Assembly: GCF_016862195.1 (NCBI RefSeq)
Contig: NZ_BOMM01000049.1
Coordinates: 124,001-188,000, forward strand
Reading direction: 5' to 3'
Length of the DNA: 64,000 nt
From: Paractinoplanes ferrugineus
Lineage (GTDB): Bacteria; Actinomycetota; Actinomycetes; Mycobacteriales; Micromonosporaceae
The notes under the pieces are model-generated. The model ran no database searches. It saw nothing but the letters and a program-made list of their open reading frames with translations, and had not been told where the DNA came from. A program made the position numbers and the translations under genes. Shown here piece after piece: positions 17,197 to 26,217 of this stretch. Position 1 is the first letter of the stretch, and each line of letters opens with the position of its first letter.

Positions 17197-17952
17197 ATGC
17201 AAACCCCACTGACACCGCAGGAGACAGCAGCCTTCGCCCGTGACGGCGCCGTCATCCGCCGAGCCTTCGTCCCCGGCCGCCTCGTCGACCGCGTCCGATC
17301 GAGTGTTGACGGCTGGTACCGCACCGAGATGGATCCCGCCCTCATCAGCTCCTACACCCAGCGCACCTTCGCCCCCGACCTCGGCAATGACCACGACGTC
17401 CTCGCCCTGTTCCACGAATCCGGCGTCGCGGATCTGGTGACCTCGCTCGTACCCGAGATCGAGCCGGTCGTCACGGCGCAGATCCAGATCCGCGTCCCCG
17501 AGTCAGACACCGGCATCACCCAGCCCGAGAAGGCAATGCACGTCGACGGCGTAGCCTGCCCGCATCTCGACGCTAGCGAACTGCGGACCTTCACGCTTCT
17601 GGTCGGCGTCGTGCTCTCCGAGATCGCCGATTCCGACGGCGGCGCGTTGCGGTACGTACCCGGTGGCCATGTGGACATGGCGGAATGGTTCCGGACCGAA
17701 TGGTCGATCGGTATGACGGACCAGGTACCCCCGCGCATCGACGCCGAACAGGGCACCCCGCTGCTCGGCTCGCCCGGGGACGTGCTGCTCATGCACCACC
17801 TCGTGCCCCATGCCGTCGGCCGCAACACCTCACCGACGCCCCGCATCATGGCCTACTTCCGGGTCAGCCACGCCCAGCACGCACGCCAACGATTGGAGGC
17901 CCTCCGAGACCCCTGGCTGGAATACCCGGCCATCCGCACCGTCACGGCCTGA
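17197..17952 (+). CDS. Phytanoyl-CoA dioxygenase (PhyH)-family oxygenase
   Basis: A 251-aa Fe(II)/2-oxoglutarate oxygenase of the PhyH family. The N-terminus LTPQETAAFARDGAVIRRAF is typical. The metal triad is visible as HVD in KAMHVDGVACPHL and as the distal His in DVLLMHHLVPHAVGRNTS, with RIMAYFRVSH providing the 2-oxoglutarate-binding Arg region. GGGAGG lies 4 nt before the ATG, 21 nt after the creatininase gene. It most probably hydroxylates or otherwise oxidises a small-molecule intermediate in the cluster. Confidence 0.85.
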   Translation: MQTPLTPQETAAFARDGAVIRRAFVPGRLVDRVRSSVDGWYRTEMDPALISSYTQRTFAPDLGNDHDVLALFHESGVADLVTSLVPEIEPVVTAQIQIRVPESDTGITQPEKAMHVDGVACPHLDASELRTFTLLVGVVLSEIADSDGGALRYVPGGHVDMAEWFRTEWSIGMTDQVPPRIDAEQGTPLLGSPGDVLLMHHLVPHAVGRNTSPTPRIMAYFRVSHAQHARQRLEALRDPWLEYPAIRTVTA

Positions 17953-17959
17953 TCACCCC

Positions 17960-19195
17960 ATGGGCCAGGCGAGTCGCGCTGTGCGGAATGCAGCGCTGGA
18001 GATGGCGCGGCCTCTGGTCTCCGGTCACGTCGTATTCCTCACGGGCAACGCCGCCACCAGCCGGGGGATGAAGGACTTCTTCGCCGACGCCGGCGCTGCT
18101 GCCATACACCGCGTCGAACTTCCTGAGGCTGCAGGGACGCTCGCGTCACGCCTGGCCGCAGCGGAACAACTGCTGGCGGATCCGTCCGAAGCGCTCGTCC
18201 GGAAGGTCGACGAACTCGACCATGACGGCCGAGGACTGGTGTACGCCGGCTCTTACACGGCCGTCCGCAGCTTTTGCGGACGGCGGGTGCTCGGCTCCCG
18301 ACTTGAGTCACACTTCGCCGCCGAGCGAAAGGACGTCCAATACCGACTACTCGGACTCGCCACCTCAGACCGTCGACTGCTCAGGCTCGAGGACCATACC
18401 GAAATTCGTGAGGCGATCATCGCGCAGGTAACGCGCGGCCCAACTGTTGTCCAAGGCGTACCGCGTGGGTTACTCGCGATCGGCGCTAGCCACACATACC
18501 TCCTCCCGGAGGATGCGTCAGCCATCAGGATCGGCCAACTGCTTTCCAGCATCGCGGAGGATTGCGCCGATCTCATCGTTGGACCCCTTCACGCCGGGCT
18601 TCCGTGTACCTACTACGGATTCCTCACGTCGGATCACGTGGTCGACTTCGGCCCTTTCGAAGCCCTTGTGTACTGGGACCGCCGAAGCTGGCGTCTTCAC
18701 GCGCCCGGCGTCATCCGTCCAGTACGCCTCGGTGGGCAGGAGGCGGCCTGCCGCTCGGCCGTCCGCGCAGCCGCACGACAGGTGCAGCAACGAATCGACT
18801 ATGCCGGCGCATTCGGCACCGACGGCGCCGTCTCAACCACTGCATATTCCGTCCACAAAATAAACCCGCGAGTCTGCGCGGGATTCGCACTTCTGGACAG
18901 CATTTGCCAGGACTTTATCCCCCTCGCTGCGGTCGACCTCGTGGTTCGAGGGAAGCGGCCCCCCAAAAGCCACCCTCTCATGGTCCGACTCGAGCAACTC
19001 GCTACCGCACTGCGCCGCATTCAAACACCGTTGATTCGCCTGTGGGACGGGAAGCATAGCGGCATTCAAGAAACGCTGACCGCATCGGCCGTACGTGCGT
19101 CTGATCCAGCGGCTTGGCTGAGCATCGCTCGTTCATGCCTCGCCGACAAGAACTTCGTATCGATCACGCAATTCAACCCAGTCGGAGGCTATTAA
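17960..19195 (+). CDS. ATP-grasp-like protein
   Basis: A 411-aa protein. The N-terminal part has a Rossmann-like start (VVFLTGNAATSRGMKDFFA). The C-terminal half contains YAGAFGTDGAVSTT and HKINPRVCAGFALLD, which recall the ATP-grasp core where an Asp and the (E/D)xNPR motif bind Mg-ATP. Here the motif Glu is Lys (HKINPR), so catalysis may be altered. The start is uncertain: ATG 17960 has no SD and ATG 18002 is an alternative. It lies 7 nt after the PhyH gene and ends in TAATG overlapping the YrdC gene. Ligase activity joining a carboxylate to an amine is the family expectation but is not proven. Confidence 0.55.
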   Translation: MGQASRAVRNAALEMARPLVSGHVVFLTGNAATSRGMKDFFADAGAAAIHRVELPEAAGTLASRLAAAEQLLADPSEALVRKVDELDHDGRGLVYAGSYTAVRSFCGRRVLGSRLESHFAAERKDVQYRLLGLATSDRRLLRLEDHTEIREAIIAQVTRGPTVVQGVPRGLLAIGASHTYLLPEDASAIRIGQLLSSIAEDCADLIVGPLHAGLPCTYYGFLTSDHVVDFGPFEALVYWDRRSWRLHAPGVIRPVRLGGQEAACRSAVRAAARQVQQRIDYAGAFGTDGAVSTTAYSVHKINPRVCAGFALLDSICQDFIPLAAVDLVVRGKRPPKSHPLMVRLEQLATALRRIQTPLIRLWDGKHSGIQETLTASAVRASDPAAWLSIARSCLADKNFVSITQFNPVGGY

Positions 19196-19851
19196 TGCAA
19201 ATAGTGAAGCCAAATGACCTTGCTCTTGCGGCGCACGCCATTGAAGCTGGCGAACTCGTGGTCGTCCCCACCCAACGCTGGTACATGCTCTGCTGCGACG
19301 CGTCGAACCCCGATGCCTGCGCCCGCATCTTCACCACCAAGAGAAGGCCGCCGGACAAGTCCCTCCTGTTCGTCGCGCAATCCCCGGAAGCCGTGCGTCA
19401 GCGTTTCCACGTGAGCAAGGAGGCGGAGTTCCTCGCCGCGGCATTTTGGCCAGGCGACCTCGCCCTGCTCCTACCCTGGCGTGACCCAGCCGAAGGGGAA
19501 CGCCACCAAGCGGTAGGCGCGCCGGAAGCGCTCGTCACCGTCGCGCCGGGCACCCTTGGTGAGCTGGCAGACCTCACCGCCGTCCCCATCGCAGCGACGT
19601 CCGCGAACGTTTCCGGAACAGAAGGTACTGCGCCGTCGATCACCCTTGAGGAGGTACTCAACTTCGTCGCCAGCACGAGGGCAGACCTCCCGATCGTGGT
19701 AGACGGCGGCGCCTGTCCCATCGCCAACCACCTCACGATCATCCGCTGCGCAGCAGGCGACACCGAGATAGTCCGCGAAGGGGTCGTGCACCCGCGGGCC
19801 GTCGCCGCTGTCCTCGGATGGGCCGGACGGGACCAGACAGCAGCAGGATAA
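19195..19851 (+). CDS. YrdC/Sua5-domain protein
   Basis: A 218-aa protein with the YrdC fold: VVVPTQRWYMLCCDASNPDA, RIFTTKRRPPDKSLLFVAQ (family K-R-P-x-x-K/P-L), FWPGDLALLLPW, and IAATSANVSGTEG with the conserved SAN. Housekeeping Sua5/TsaC makes threonylcarbamoyl-AMP for tRNA t6A. In biosynthetic clusters YrdC domains can activate carbamoyl groups. The context favours a pathway role: its ATG overlaps the ATP-grasp stop (TAATG) and GGAGG lies upstream. The core PTxTxYGL loop is changed to PTQRWYML, which also argues against the tRNA enzyme. Confidence 0.8.
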   Translation: MQIVKPNDLALAAHAIEAGELVVVPTQRWYMLCCDASNPDACARIFTTKRRPPDKSLLFVAQSPEAVRQRFHVSKEAEFLAAAFWPGDLALLLPWRDPAEGERHQAVGAPEALVTVAPGTLGELADLTAVPIAATSANVSGTEGTAPSITLEEVLNFVASTRADLPIVVDGGACPIANHLTIIRCAAGDTEIVREGVVHPRAVAAVLGWAGRDQTAAG

Positions 19852-20130
19852 TTGCGAACGGCTGATCCCGGTCGGGCCAAGCGATGTCTCGCAACCCAGT
19901 AGCGGTACGACTCGGACGGTGGTGGGTCATCGATGGTTACCGGTGTTCTCAGCCTACCGTCCAGAGTTGACCCACCCGCTCACCCCGCCTGCAGCCAGGT
20001 GCTCTGCATCGCCGGCATCACCAACATCGCCGCGGCCAACCGCCGCTACGCCCGCGACCCGAACCGACCGCGTTGCCGTGGCCCTACACCGTGGCTGTGG
20101 TTGCTTCCTGTCGCACGGTAACCTCCCTCC
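19852..20130. other. Boundary between cluster and defence island
   Basis: About 280 bp with no supported gene. A 62-codon frame at 19933-20121 lacks a ribosome binding site. Base composition falls noticeably just after this stretch, which marks a likely island boundary. Confidence 0.4.
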
Positions 20131-20730
20131 ATGCCCGGCGAAGCGATGCACAAGAAGGGTGCTGACGGGGCGCAGCGCGCGAAGCGCTGGCTCGACGCGA
20201 CCACTCGGACTCGTGCATCATGGACTAACGAGGACGAAATAGCCGGCGGCCGACTCGAATTTAATTGGCCGCATGCTGGCCAGGAGCCCTACTCCTTCGA
20301 CGTTGGAGGATTTCTTTACGGAAAGCCGTTTGACAATCATTCATTCATGGCCGAAGTTAAGAACTATTCTGGCGATAGCCTCGGAAATGACTATGACGAC
20401 TTCCTTGCAAAATGCTACCTGACCTGGCGGGAGAATGCTCGTTGGGCCAATCAATTTATGTTCCTAACGTGGCACCCGTTTCGCATCAAGAGCTGGACTC
20501 AGTTGCGCGACCCAGATGCGATCGCCAAGGGGTGCATCGCCAATCGTCGCCGGCTCTTCGGCATCGAGGATGAGGTCGAAGCGCAAGCGCATATCGACAC
20601 TTCCCTCATCAACGAACTCAAGGATCGCCTTTGGGTTGTCGTTCTCTCCGAGAAACAAGAACAACTCTTGATTTCCGACCAAGATCGCGCTCTGATCGTG
20701 TCCTCTCGCATCGAGAAAGGACTAATGTGA
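20131..20730 (+). CDS. PD-(D/E)XK-like nuclease, candidate
   Basis: A 199-aa protein with a restriction-endonuclease-like core: GAQRAKRWLD (helix with K/R), YSFDVGGFLYG (catalytic Asp) and FMAEVKNYSG (E-x-K), the usual D...ExK order of PD-(D/E)XK nucleases. The remainder is alpha/beta with several Trp (FMFLTWHPFRIKSW). The ATG at 20131 is used; ATG 20146 is possible, and neither has a strong SD. The gene is clearly more AT-rich than the cluster to its left. Its stop overlaps the GTG of the next gene (ATGTGA). It likely supplies the nuclease of the defence operon, which is inference from motif and context. Confidence 0.65.
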   Translation: MPGEAMHKKGADGAQRAKRWLDATTRTRASWTNEDEIAGGRLEFNWPHAGQEPYSFDVGGFLYGKPFDNHSFMAEVKNYSGDSLGNDYDDFLAKCYLTWRENARWANQFMFLTWHPFRIKSWTQLRDPDAIAKGCIANRRRLFGIEDEVEAQAHIDTSLINELKDRLWVVVLSEKQEQLLISDQDRALIVSSRIEKGLM

Positions 20731-22157
20731 GCCAGTTCGGTGACACCATAACCGGCCTGGTGGGCGAGAGTCCATCGGATCGGATCAGTGCTATCAAGGC
20801 AGCGGTTGTCGAAAATTTACGTGCCGCCGACAGCCGGATGAAGATCGAGACAACCGATCACTTCAACCACTCCTTTGTGCCGGACCTCGTTCTATCATGG
20901 CCGGGTCAAACCGAAAATCGCCGCGTTTTCCTGCGCACGTCATACCGCGTTTGGGACCTGCTTCGTGACGTCGACCTTCTCGCTGGCGATAAACCTATCC
21001 TCATGCCGCTCGTGCCAATGCGGGAGCAGGATGACGAAGGCGACTATGCACTGCGTGAACGTACCAAAGAAAGCCGTGTTCTTGTCACCAATCCATATGG
21101 ATTAGAGGCCTTCACCGATAGACGTGACACCGCGCCGGTCGTAGCGCTATTTACTCACGCGATACTTCAAGGCGGACGTGGGGTTATCACGACAAGCCGG
21201 GCCCGCGAGATTAGTGGTCAAGTTGCTGCTGGCTTCTCTGGCGCACGCAATGCCTCCTACCAAGCGACCAGCGCAGCCCTGACAGTCAATGAAACAAATC
21301 TTGACCCACGCAGGGCGTCCCAGATGAACCGCCTCCTTCACGCGCTGTGGATCGGTTCAGGCGCTTCTCCCAGTGAATTTCCCGGCGTAACCGACGGGAC
21401 GGCAACCCTCGATGAGGATGCACTGCGTTTCGTTCTTGAAATGCCCGACCTTGAGGACGACGCTTTCTGGCGCCGCCTCGGTCAGAATCTTACTACTGAA
21501 CGGCTCTGTCAACTCGCTGACTTCCCAGCAAACGCCAATCTTCAACGGTTGCTGAAAAATTGCGCTCGCCGCCTCACCGCCAAAGCTTGTCGCGTGGTCC
21601 CGACTCCGCAGAATCCGATCAACAACCTTCCTCAGTGGTCGATTTCATCAAGCACTCTTACATTGCATTCTCCTCGTTATCGCATACATTTCGCGCCGCG
21701 ATCGGTCATGGAGTTACCCGCGAACACTTCGGATCGCGCAGCGATATCGGTTTCGGAGCTTAAGAGAAGAGCAGGTGTCGCAGGAGTAGCTGTCTCCGAG
21801 GTGCGCCTATCTAACGGTGACGCCACCTTAACTTACGCCTCAAGCGAACGACCCGATGTAGCCCAGGACGACTTCCTGAGCGTCGTCGCCTCTCTCCTCA
21901 GCAATGGATTCGTTGCCAGCGTGACGGCGCGAATCGGCATTGGATCAAGAAGCGTGCGATGTTCTTTTGAAACCCTGACCGGCGCCGGGAATGGTAGTGC
22001 CCGTTACTTTCTGGCCGAACTTGCCACCGTCGCCGCGCCGCTGCTCGGTCCGATACTCAGGGACGAATTGATTGCCATTCGATCCGCAACCTATTCCGGT
22101 GCCGCGGAAAATGAGTCGGCACAGAACTCCGAAAAGGCAGAAGGGGGAGCTCTGTAG
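20727..22157 (+). CDS. Uncharacterised defence-island protein, 476 aa
   Basis: A 476-aa protein I cannot assign. There is no transmembrane segment and no nucleotide-binding loop. The N-terminal 150 residues look alpha/beta (FVPDLVLSWPGQTENRRVFL, VLVTNPYGLEAFTDR), and D-x14-ish acidic residues there could hide a nuclease-like fold. The C-terminal half is beta-rich (SISSSTLTLHSPRYRIHF). GTG 20727 has AAAGGA 6 nt upstream and overlaps the previous stop. It is AT-rich like the upstream gene. The operon position between a nuclease-like gene and a helicase suggests a structural or recognition subunit. Confidence 0.75.
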   Translation: MSQFGDTITGLVGESPSDRISAIKAAVVENLRAADSRMKIETTDHFNHSFVPDLVLSWPGQTENRRVFLRTSYRVWDLLRDVDLLAGDKPILMPLVPMREQDDEGDYALRERTKESRVLVTNPYGLEAFTDRRDTAPVVALFTHAILQGGRGVITTSRAREISGQVAAGFSGARNASYQATSAALTVNETNLDPRRASQMNRLLHALWIGSGASPSEFPGVTDGTATLDEDALRFVLEMPDLEDDAFWRRLGQNLTTERLCQLADFPANANLQRLLKNCARRLTAKACRVVPTPQNPINNLPQWSISSSTLTLHSPRYRIHFAPRSVMELPANTSDRAAISVSELKRRAGVAGVAVSEVRLSNGDATLTYASSERPDVAQDDFLSVVASLLSNGFVASVTARIGIGSRSVRCSFETLTGAGNGSARYFLAELATVAAPLLGPILRDELIAIRSATYSGAAENESAQNSEKAEGGAL

Positions 22158-22264
22158 CATCTCAAAATACATAACCATAGTGGTCGCAATGTGCACTAGG
22201 GAGTCGCACTCCACTGCCATGTTGATGTCACAATTTGGGGGATTTGCAGGGAGGTGCAGCAGCC

Positions 22265-25105
22265 ATGTATAGCGTCAATTCGAGTAGTACTGCCGAGCTA
22301 CTGCAATACCTGCATGAATCGCTCCATACTCATTTTCAAGGCCTTCACCGTTCGAGGCGACAGCTGGAGACGAGCTCACCGGTGTTCGCCTTGGAACATG
22401 GCCTGTCTGGCGACGACCTCGATCTTCTAATGTCGACCGTCCGTTCCGCAGTGCGGAAGGGTCTCGGCGCCGGTAGCCGTCAATGGTGGCTGCCGTTCGT
22501 CGTCTACGCGGCTGAGTCCGGCTACCACTATGTCGGCGATGAGTATTGGCCAAGCTTCGAGCAGTCGACCCCCGGTTGGCGCAGCGACCAGCGACCATGG
22601 GTGAAAACATCGTTCCAGAGGTTCGCAGCCGAATACGGCGGTGCCGTGCCAACTGGAGCCTTCGCATCCAACTTTACGATCATCGCATGGCCGATCACAC
22701 ACGCGGTTTTGCCCACGTACCTCCAGCGTCAGCTAGCCCAGTTGTTGTTCGATTTCAGGGGCGCGCTTACGTCCGATTTGCTCGATGATCCGGCCAGCCT
22801 CGGCGCGCGGTTGGCTCGTCGTGCTACGGCCTACACGGACAGATTCAGGATCTTCTGCGAGAACACGACGCTTGTCGGCCAAGTCGCTGCCGCGCTCCTG
22901 TCAGGCGACGAAGAACAGACACCGTACCTCTTGCCGTCGACCCTGGAGCGGATTGTCGAAGGCCTGTCCGAAGAACGGCAGGCCCGTCACTGGCTTAAAT
23001 CGGCTCAAAGGACTGCGAGCCGTGTTCGCGGTTTCCAGCTGCAGAATGGCGAGACAACCACACCGACCAGGACGAAAGTCGTATCGCGCGCCACTGATCC
23101 GCGCCTTCTCCTGCGGCTCGAGACTACGTGGACCGCCTATGCGGCGTTACCCGACCTGACCTCCCTCAGTGCGGAACTGCCGTTTGTGTACGACCAGCTC
23201 AGGTCATCGCGCGGCACCGTTAACGGAGCCGCGCGGGCTATACCGCCGAGCGCGTTACTCTACGGCGGACAGGAGGTGCGGCTCGCCAGGTGGCCGCAGC
23301 CGGACCGGCCGTTTCTGCAGTTGGAACGGGGCGACGGGAAGACCAACCGCGTGCTTGCCGACGAGTGCGTCATCACCCACGGGCCGTGGTGGGTGTTCCG
23401 ACTATACGGCACCGGCTTGGCAGTTGAGGTCAAGGGCAAGATCGTTCGTCCTGGTCGTCGTTACCTCCTCGTCGCGTCTGCGGCCACAACTCCGCCTGTG
23501 GTCCCGTGGTTGTCACAGGTCGCTATCGACGTGCAGGGGGTCAACGCCTACGAGCTATCGATTCCCGAGCAGACCAGCGAGTCTCACGAGGCTGCGTTAC
23601 GTGATAGCGGCATTGCGGTCATGTCGCACGTCGAGATTCGCCCGGTAGGGATCGTCGCAAGTGTGTGGGATGGCGACGGCGAGGTCGAGTGGCTCGCTGG
23701 CGAGCCGGCCATGCTTGGCCTGAGATCTGATCTCCTTCCTCTGCGTTGCCGGGTGAGCGTGGACGGAGTCACCTACTTCCTCGAGTGGTCGCCTGGTGAG
23801 GTCGAACTAGTGTTCTCACTAGAGGGACTTGCCGTTGGTACACACGATCTCAACGCCGTACTTCTTGGAGAGGGCGGGCGGAAACTTGCCGCTGGCTCGC
23901 TCGACATAACGATTCGTGATCCGCAGGTTCGTGCAGAAGGTGCTTCAGTTGGTGAGGGCATCCGGATGCTTGCTGCGCCTGCCCGTCCAACGTTGAGTGA
24001 CCTCTGGGATGATCGCGCAACCATCAGTATCGATGGTCCGGCGGGAGCCAGCGCAGAACTGCTGGTTACGCTTCGCGGCGGTGACGACCAGGCCGTGGCC
24101 GTATTGAAGCGGTCGATCCGCATGCCTGTCGACGCGGCATCGTGGAAGGCAACGGCGAAGGCGGTCCGCGCCGACAGGCGTTTCCGCGATGCGTACGACC
24201 AGGCCGAGTCATGCGTCGTCAGTGTGAGGCGGGAGGGAGTCGGGTTTGCGGCTCTAACCTGCGAACGCGGCTTCCAGCCACTTCGCTGGCACTTCATGCG
24301 GTCGCACGATGGTCAGGTCGTTGCTAGTCTGGTCGACCGGACTGACGGGGGCAGTACCGTGGTCGACTTTTTCGCCGTAGAAGCGCCGTTAATCGCTGTT
24401 CCGAAGTTAGCAACTGAACCGTTCGACGTGCCCGCCAGGGGCGGCCTCGCGGTCGCACGAGCGGGAGATGTGACGGCTGCCGTGGTCCTGCCGACAAATC
24501 CAAACGCGGTTTTTCAGCTTGCGCCTGCTCAACCGGCGATTTCGCCTCCGTCACGGTCAACGGATTCGATCCTTCACGTTGCCCGAGCGCATCAACAGTG
24601 GCTCAACGCTGATCTGCCGGCCGACGTCGTCGCCATGTACGAGCAGCAGATAGTCGGCGATGCGATCGCTCGATCCATTGGCACCGCAGTCGGTGGCAGT
24701 CACTGGGCCCGCCTAGAGCGGCGACTGGCCACCGCGGGCGAGGCTGCCGACTACCTCCAAACCATGCAGGAGGCGGTTGGCGTCATCGGTCAGCATAAGG
24801 CGATCGCGTCAACCATCGCTTTGAGCCTTTACAAGTGGCTTACGCCCGAAAGTTTGTTGACCGGCTTCGAGCAGGTCATGCTGCCTTTCCTTGCCTCCTA
24901 TGGAATCATCGACAGGCCAGCGACACCCCGATTTCTCCTGATGCTCGCCGGGCGCCCTGACTACATCAGTGAGTGGGAGAAGTCGGAAGCGGAGTTCATC
25001 CTAGATCGCGTCCTCCAGTCACCAATACTTTACCGCGTGGCACGATTCGCAATGCTCGGCACTCGTGCACTCAGCGATGCCAATGACGGACAGCGGGGGT
25101 GTTAG
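22265..25105 (+). CDS. Large uncharacterised defence-island protein, 946 aa
   Basis: A 946-aa soluble protein. The N-terminal part has a striking Trp/Tyr-rich block (WWLPFVVYAAESGYHYVGDE, YWPSFEQSTPGW, then TIIAWPITHAVLPTYLQR) that I recall from large partners of DUF1998 helicases, though I cannot name the family with certainty. The middle (~330-720) is beta-sandwich-like, and the C-terminus is helical. GGGAGG lies 10 nt before ATG 22265. Its stop overlaps the GTG of the winged-helix gene by one base. A role as the recognition/scaffold partner of the helicase is inference. Comparison with DruH and STY4851-like families would be the test. Confidence 0.75.
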   Translation: MYSVNSSSTAELLQYLHESLHTHFQGLHRSRRQLETSSPVFALEHGLSGDDLDLLMSTVRSAVRKGLGAGSRQWWLPFVVYAAESGYHYVGDEYWPSFEQSTPGWRSDQRPWVKTSFQRFAAEYGGAVPTGAFASNFTIIAWPITHAVLPTYLQRQLAQLLFDFRGALTSDLLDDPASLGARLARRATAYTDRFRIFCENTTLVGQVAAALLSGDEEQTPYLLPSTLERIVEGLSEERQARHWLKSAQRTASRVRGFQLQNGETTTPTRTKVVSRATDPRLLLRLETTWTAYAALPDLTSLSAELPFVYDQLRSSRGTVNGAARAIPPSALLYGGQEVRLARWPQPDRPFLQLERGDGKTNRVLADECVITHGPWWVFRLYGTGLAVEVKGKIVRPGRRYLLVASAATTPPVVPWLSQVAIDVQGVNAYELSIPEQTSESHEAALRDSGIAVMSHVEIRPVGIVASVWDGDGEVEWLAGEPAMLGLRSDLLPLRCRVSVDGVTYFLEWSPGEVELVFSLEGLAVGTHDLNAVLLGEGGRKLAAGSLDITIRDPQVRAEGASVGEGIRMLAAPARPTLSDLWDDRATISIDGPAGASAELLVTLRGGDDQAVAVLKRSIRMPVDAASWKATAKAVRADRRFRDAYDQAESCVVSVRREGVGFAALTCERGFQPLRWHFMRSHDGQVVASLVDRTDGGSTVVDFFAVEAPLIAVPKLATEPFDVPARGGLAVARAGDVTAAVVLPTNPNAVFQLAPAQPAISPPSRSTDSILHVARAHQQWLNADLPADVVAMYEQQIVGDAIARSIGTAVGGSHWARLERRLATAGEAADYLQTMQEAVGVIGQHKAIASTIALSLYKWLTPESLLTGFEQVMLPFLASYGIIDRPATPRFLLMLAGRPDYISEWEKSEAEFILDRVLQSPILYRVARFAMLGTRALSDANDGQRGC

Positions 25106-26217
25106 TGAAGCTCGCAAAGTTGTCTACTGAAGAAGCGTCGCGTCTCGCCGTTGCGACGTTGAAATTGGACGCAGAAAGCGTCGATCTTGGGTCGCGCGAA
25201 GGAGTATCGGCGTCGCTGCGCCGTGCCGCGTCTTTTATGTGTCCAACCAGTCCCAATCGTCTGGTCGACGCCGTGTTTAGCGCGATGCGCCCTCTACGCA
25301 CGTGTGAACTCAGCCGCGATGATGTCGTTGATACGCTTGAGTTGCTAGTGGCGTCTGGCGACCTGCTTGAGCTCCGACGTGAAAACGGGAGATCGACCCG
25401 GCTGCTTTACCTAGCGCCTCCGTCATACATCGAGCTGGTTCCTGGCACATATCTCCTCATGGGCATCCGGCCGTTTGATGCACCGCTTCTTGAGGACGAC
25501 CTCGCGCTCGACATCGACTACGAGAATCACACTCGTATTTTGAAACTCGATTCTTCGACGGCTACTTCCAGACTGGGGGCCCTCGGACTTCAGCGCGTCA
25601 TGAGAAAACGCTGGGTGGCAAGTCCTGCACCGGAATTGCCAAAAGAGTTGATCGGTCGTTTCCGAGCGCGCCTCGATGTCGCGGGCGAGGCTGGTCAACT
25701 CGATGGCCTCTACATCCTCGATCCGTTGTCGTCCGTCCGCTACTACCGGGGGCGTTGGCGCGTGCCGGTGCCCTCTGACACAGGCGACTTCGTTGCGCGG
25801 CGTCCACAGGCTTATGGTGCCGATCTGTGGTGCTTGCTCCGCCTGCAGGAGGGCTTCCCCCAACGCATCATCGACCTGCCGGTCGAGGATTCCGTGGTTC
25901 CTGGACGCGATGAAGCGTGGCGCTACCAGGCGGCCGTCGACGCGTTAAGCGGCTCCCCGCAGCAATTCCGCATTCGGCAAGGTGTGACGCGTGACGCCAC
26001 CTTCGATTTCTTCTTACCCCTGCCTGGATTCGCTGAGCGCTACCTGCAACTTGTCGGTCTTTCGCTCGGTAAGACGGCAGGTGCACTGTTCTCGTTTCGG
26101 GTGCCGCACGCCGTAGCCGGCGAGGTTGCGGCGTTTCTAACTGACATGCTGTGGATGGCTCAAGAGGGGGAAGCGAGTGGGGTCCGAAACGCTCACCATC
26201 GCCGAGACGATCGCTGA
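25105..26217 (+). CDS. Winged-helix protein of defence operon, 370 aa
   Basis: A 370-aa protein. The N-terminal third has a winged-helix look: SPNRLVDAVFSAMRPLR, SRDDVVDTLELLVASGDLLE, then RRENGRSTRLLYLAPPS as the wing. The rest is alpha/beta (QLDGLYILDPLSSVRYYRGR and DLWCLLRLQEGFPQRI) without recognised catalytic motifs. GTG 25105 overlaps the previous stop by one base; GTG 25099 is an alternative in frame. The 3' end overlaps the helicase gene by 41 nt, an unusually long overlap that ties the two together. It is probably a DNA-binding accessory subunit. Confidence 0.72.
   Translation: MKLAKLSTEEASRLAVATLKLDAESVDLGSREGVSASLRRAASFMCPTSPNRLVDAVFSAMRPLRTCELSRDDVVDTLELLVASGDLLELRRENGRSTRLLYLAPPSYIELVPGTYLLMGIRPFDAPLLEDDLALDIDYENHTRILKLDSSTATSRLGALGLQRVMRKRWVASPAPELPKELIGRFRARLDVAGEAGQLDGLYILDPLSSVRYYRGRWRVPVPSDTGDFVARRPQAYGADLWCLLRLQEGFPQRIIDLPVEDSVVPGRDEAWRYQAAVDALSGSPQQFRIRQGVTRDATFDFFLPLPGFAERYLQLVGLSLGKTAGALFSFRVPHAVAGEVAAFLTDMLWMAQEGEASGVRNAHHRRDDR

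Noticed and set aside
19195..19851. Housekeeping TsaC/Sua5 tRNA-modification enzyme
   Set aside because: It is translationally coupled to the ATP-grasp-like gene and has an altered nucleotide loop, so a pathway role is more likely.
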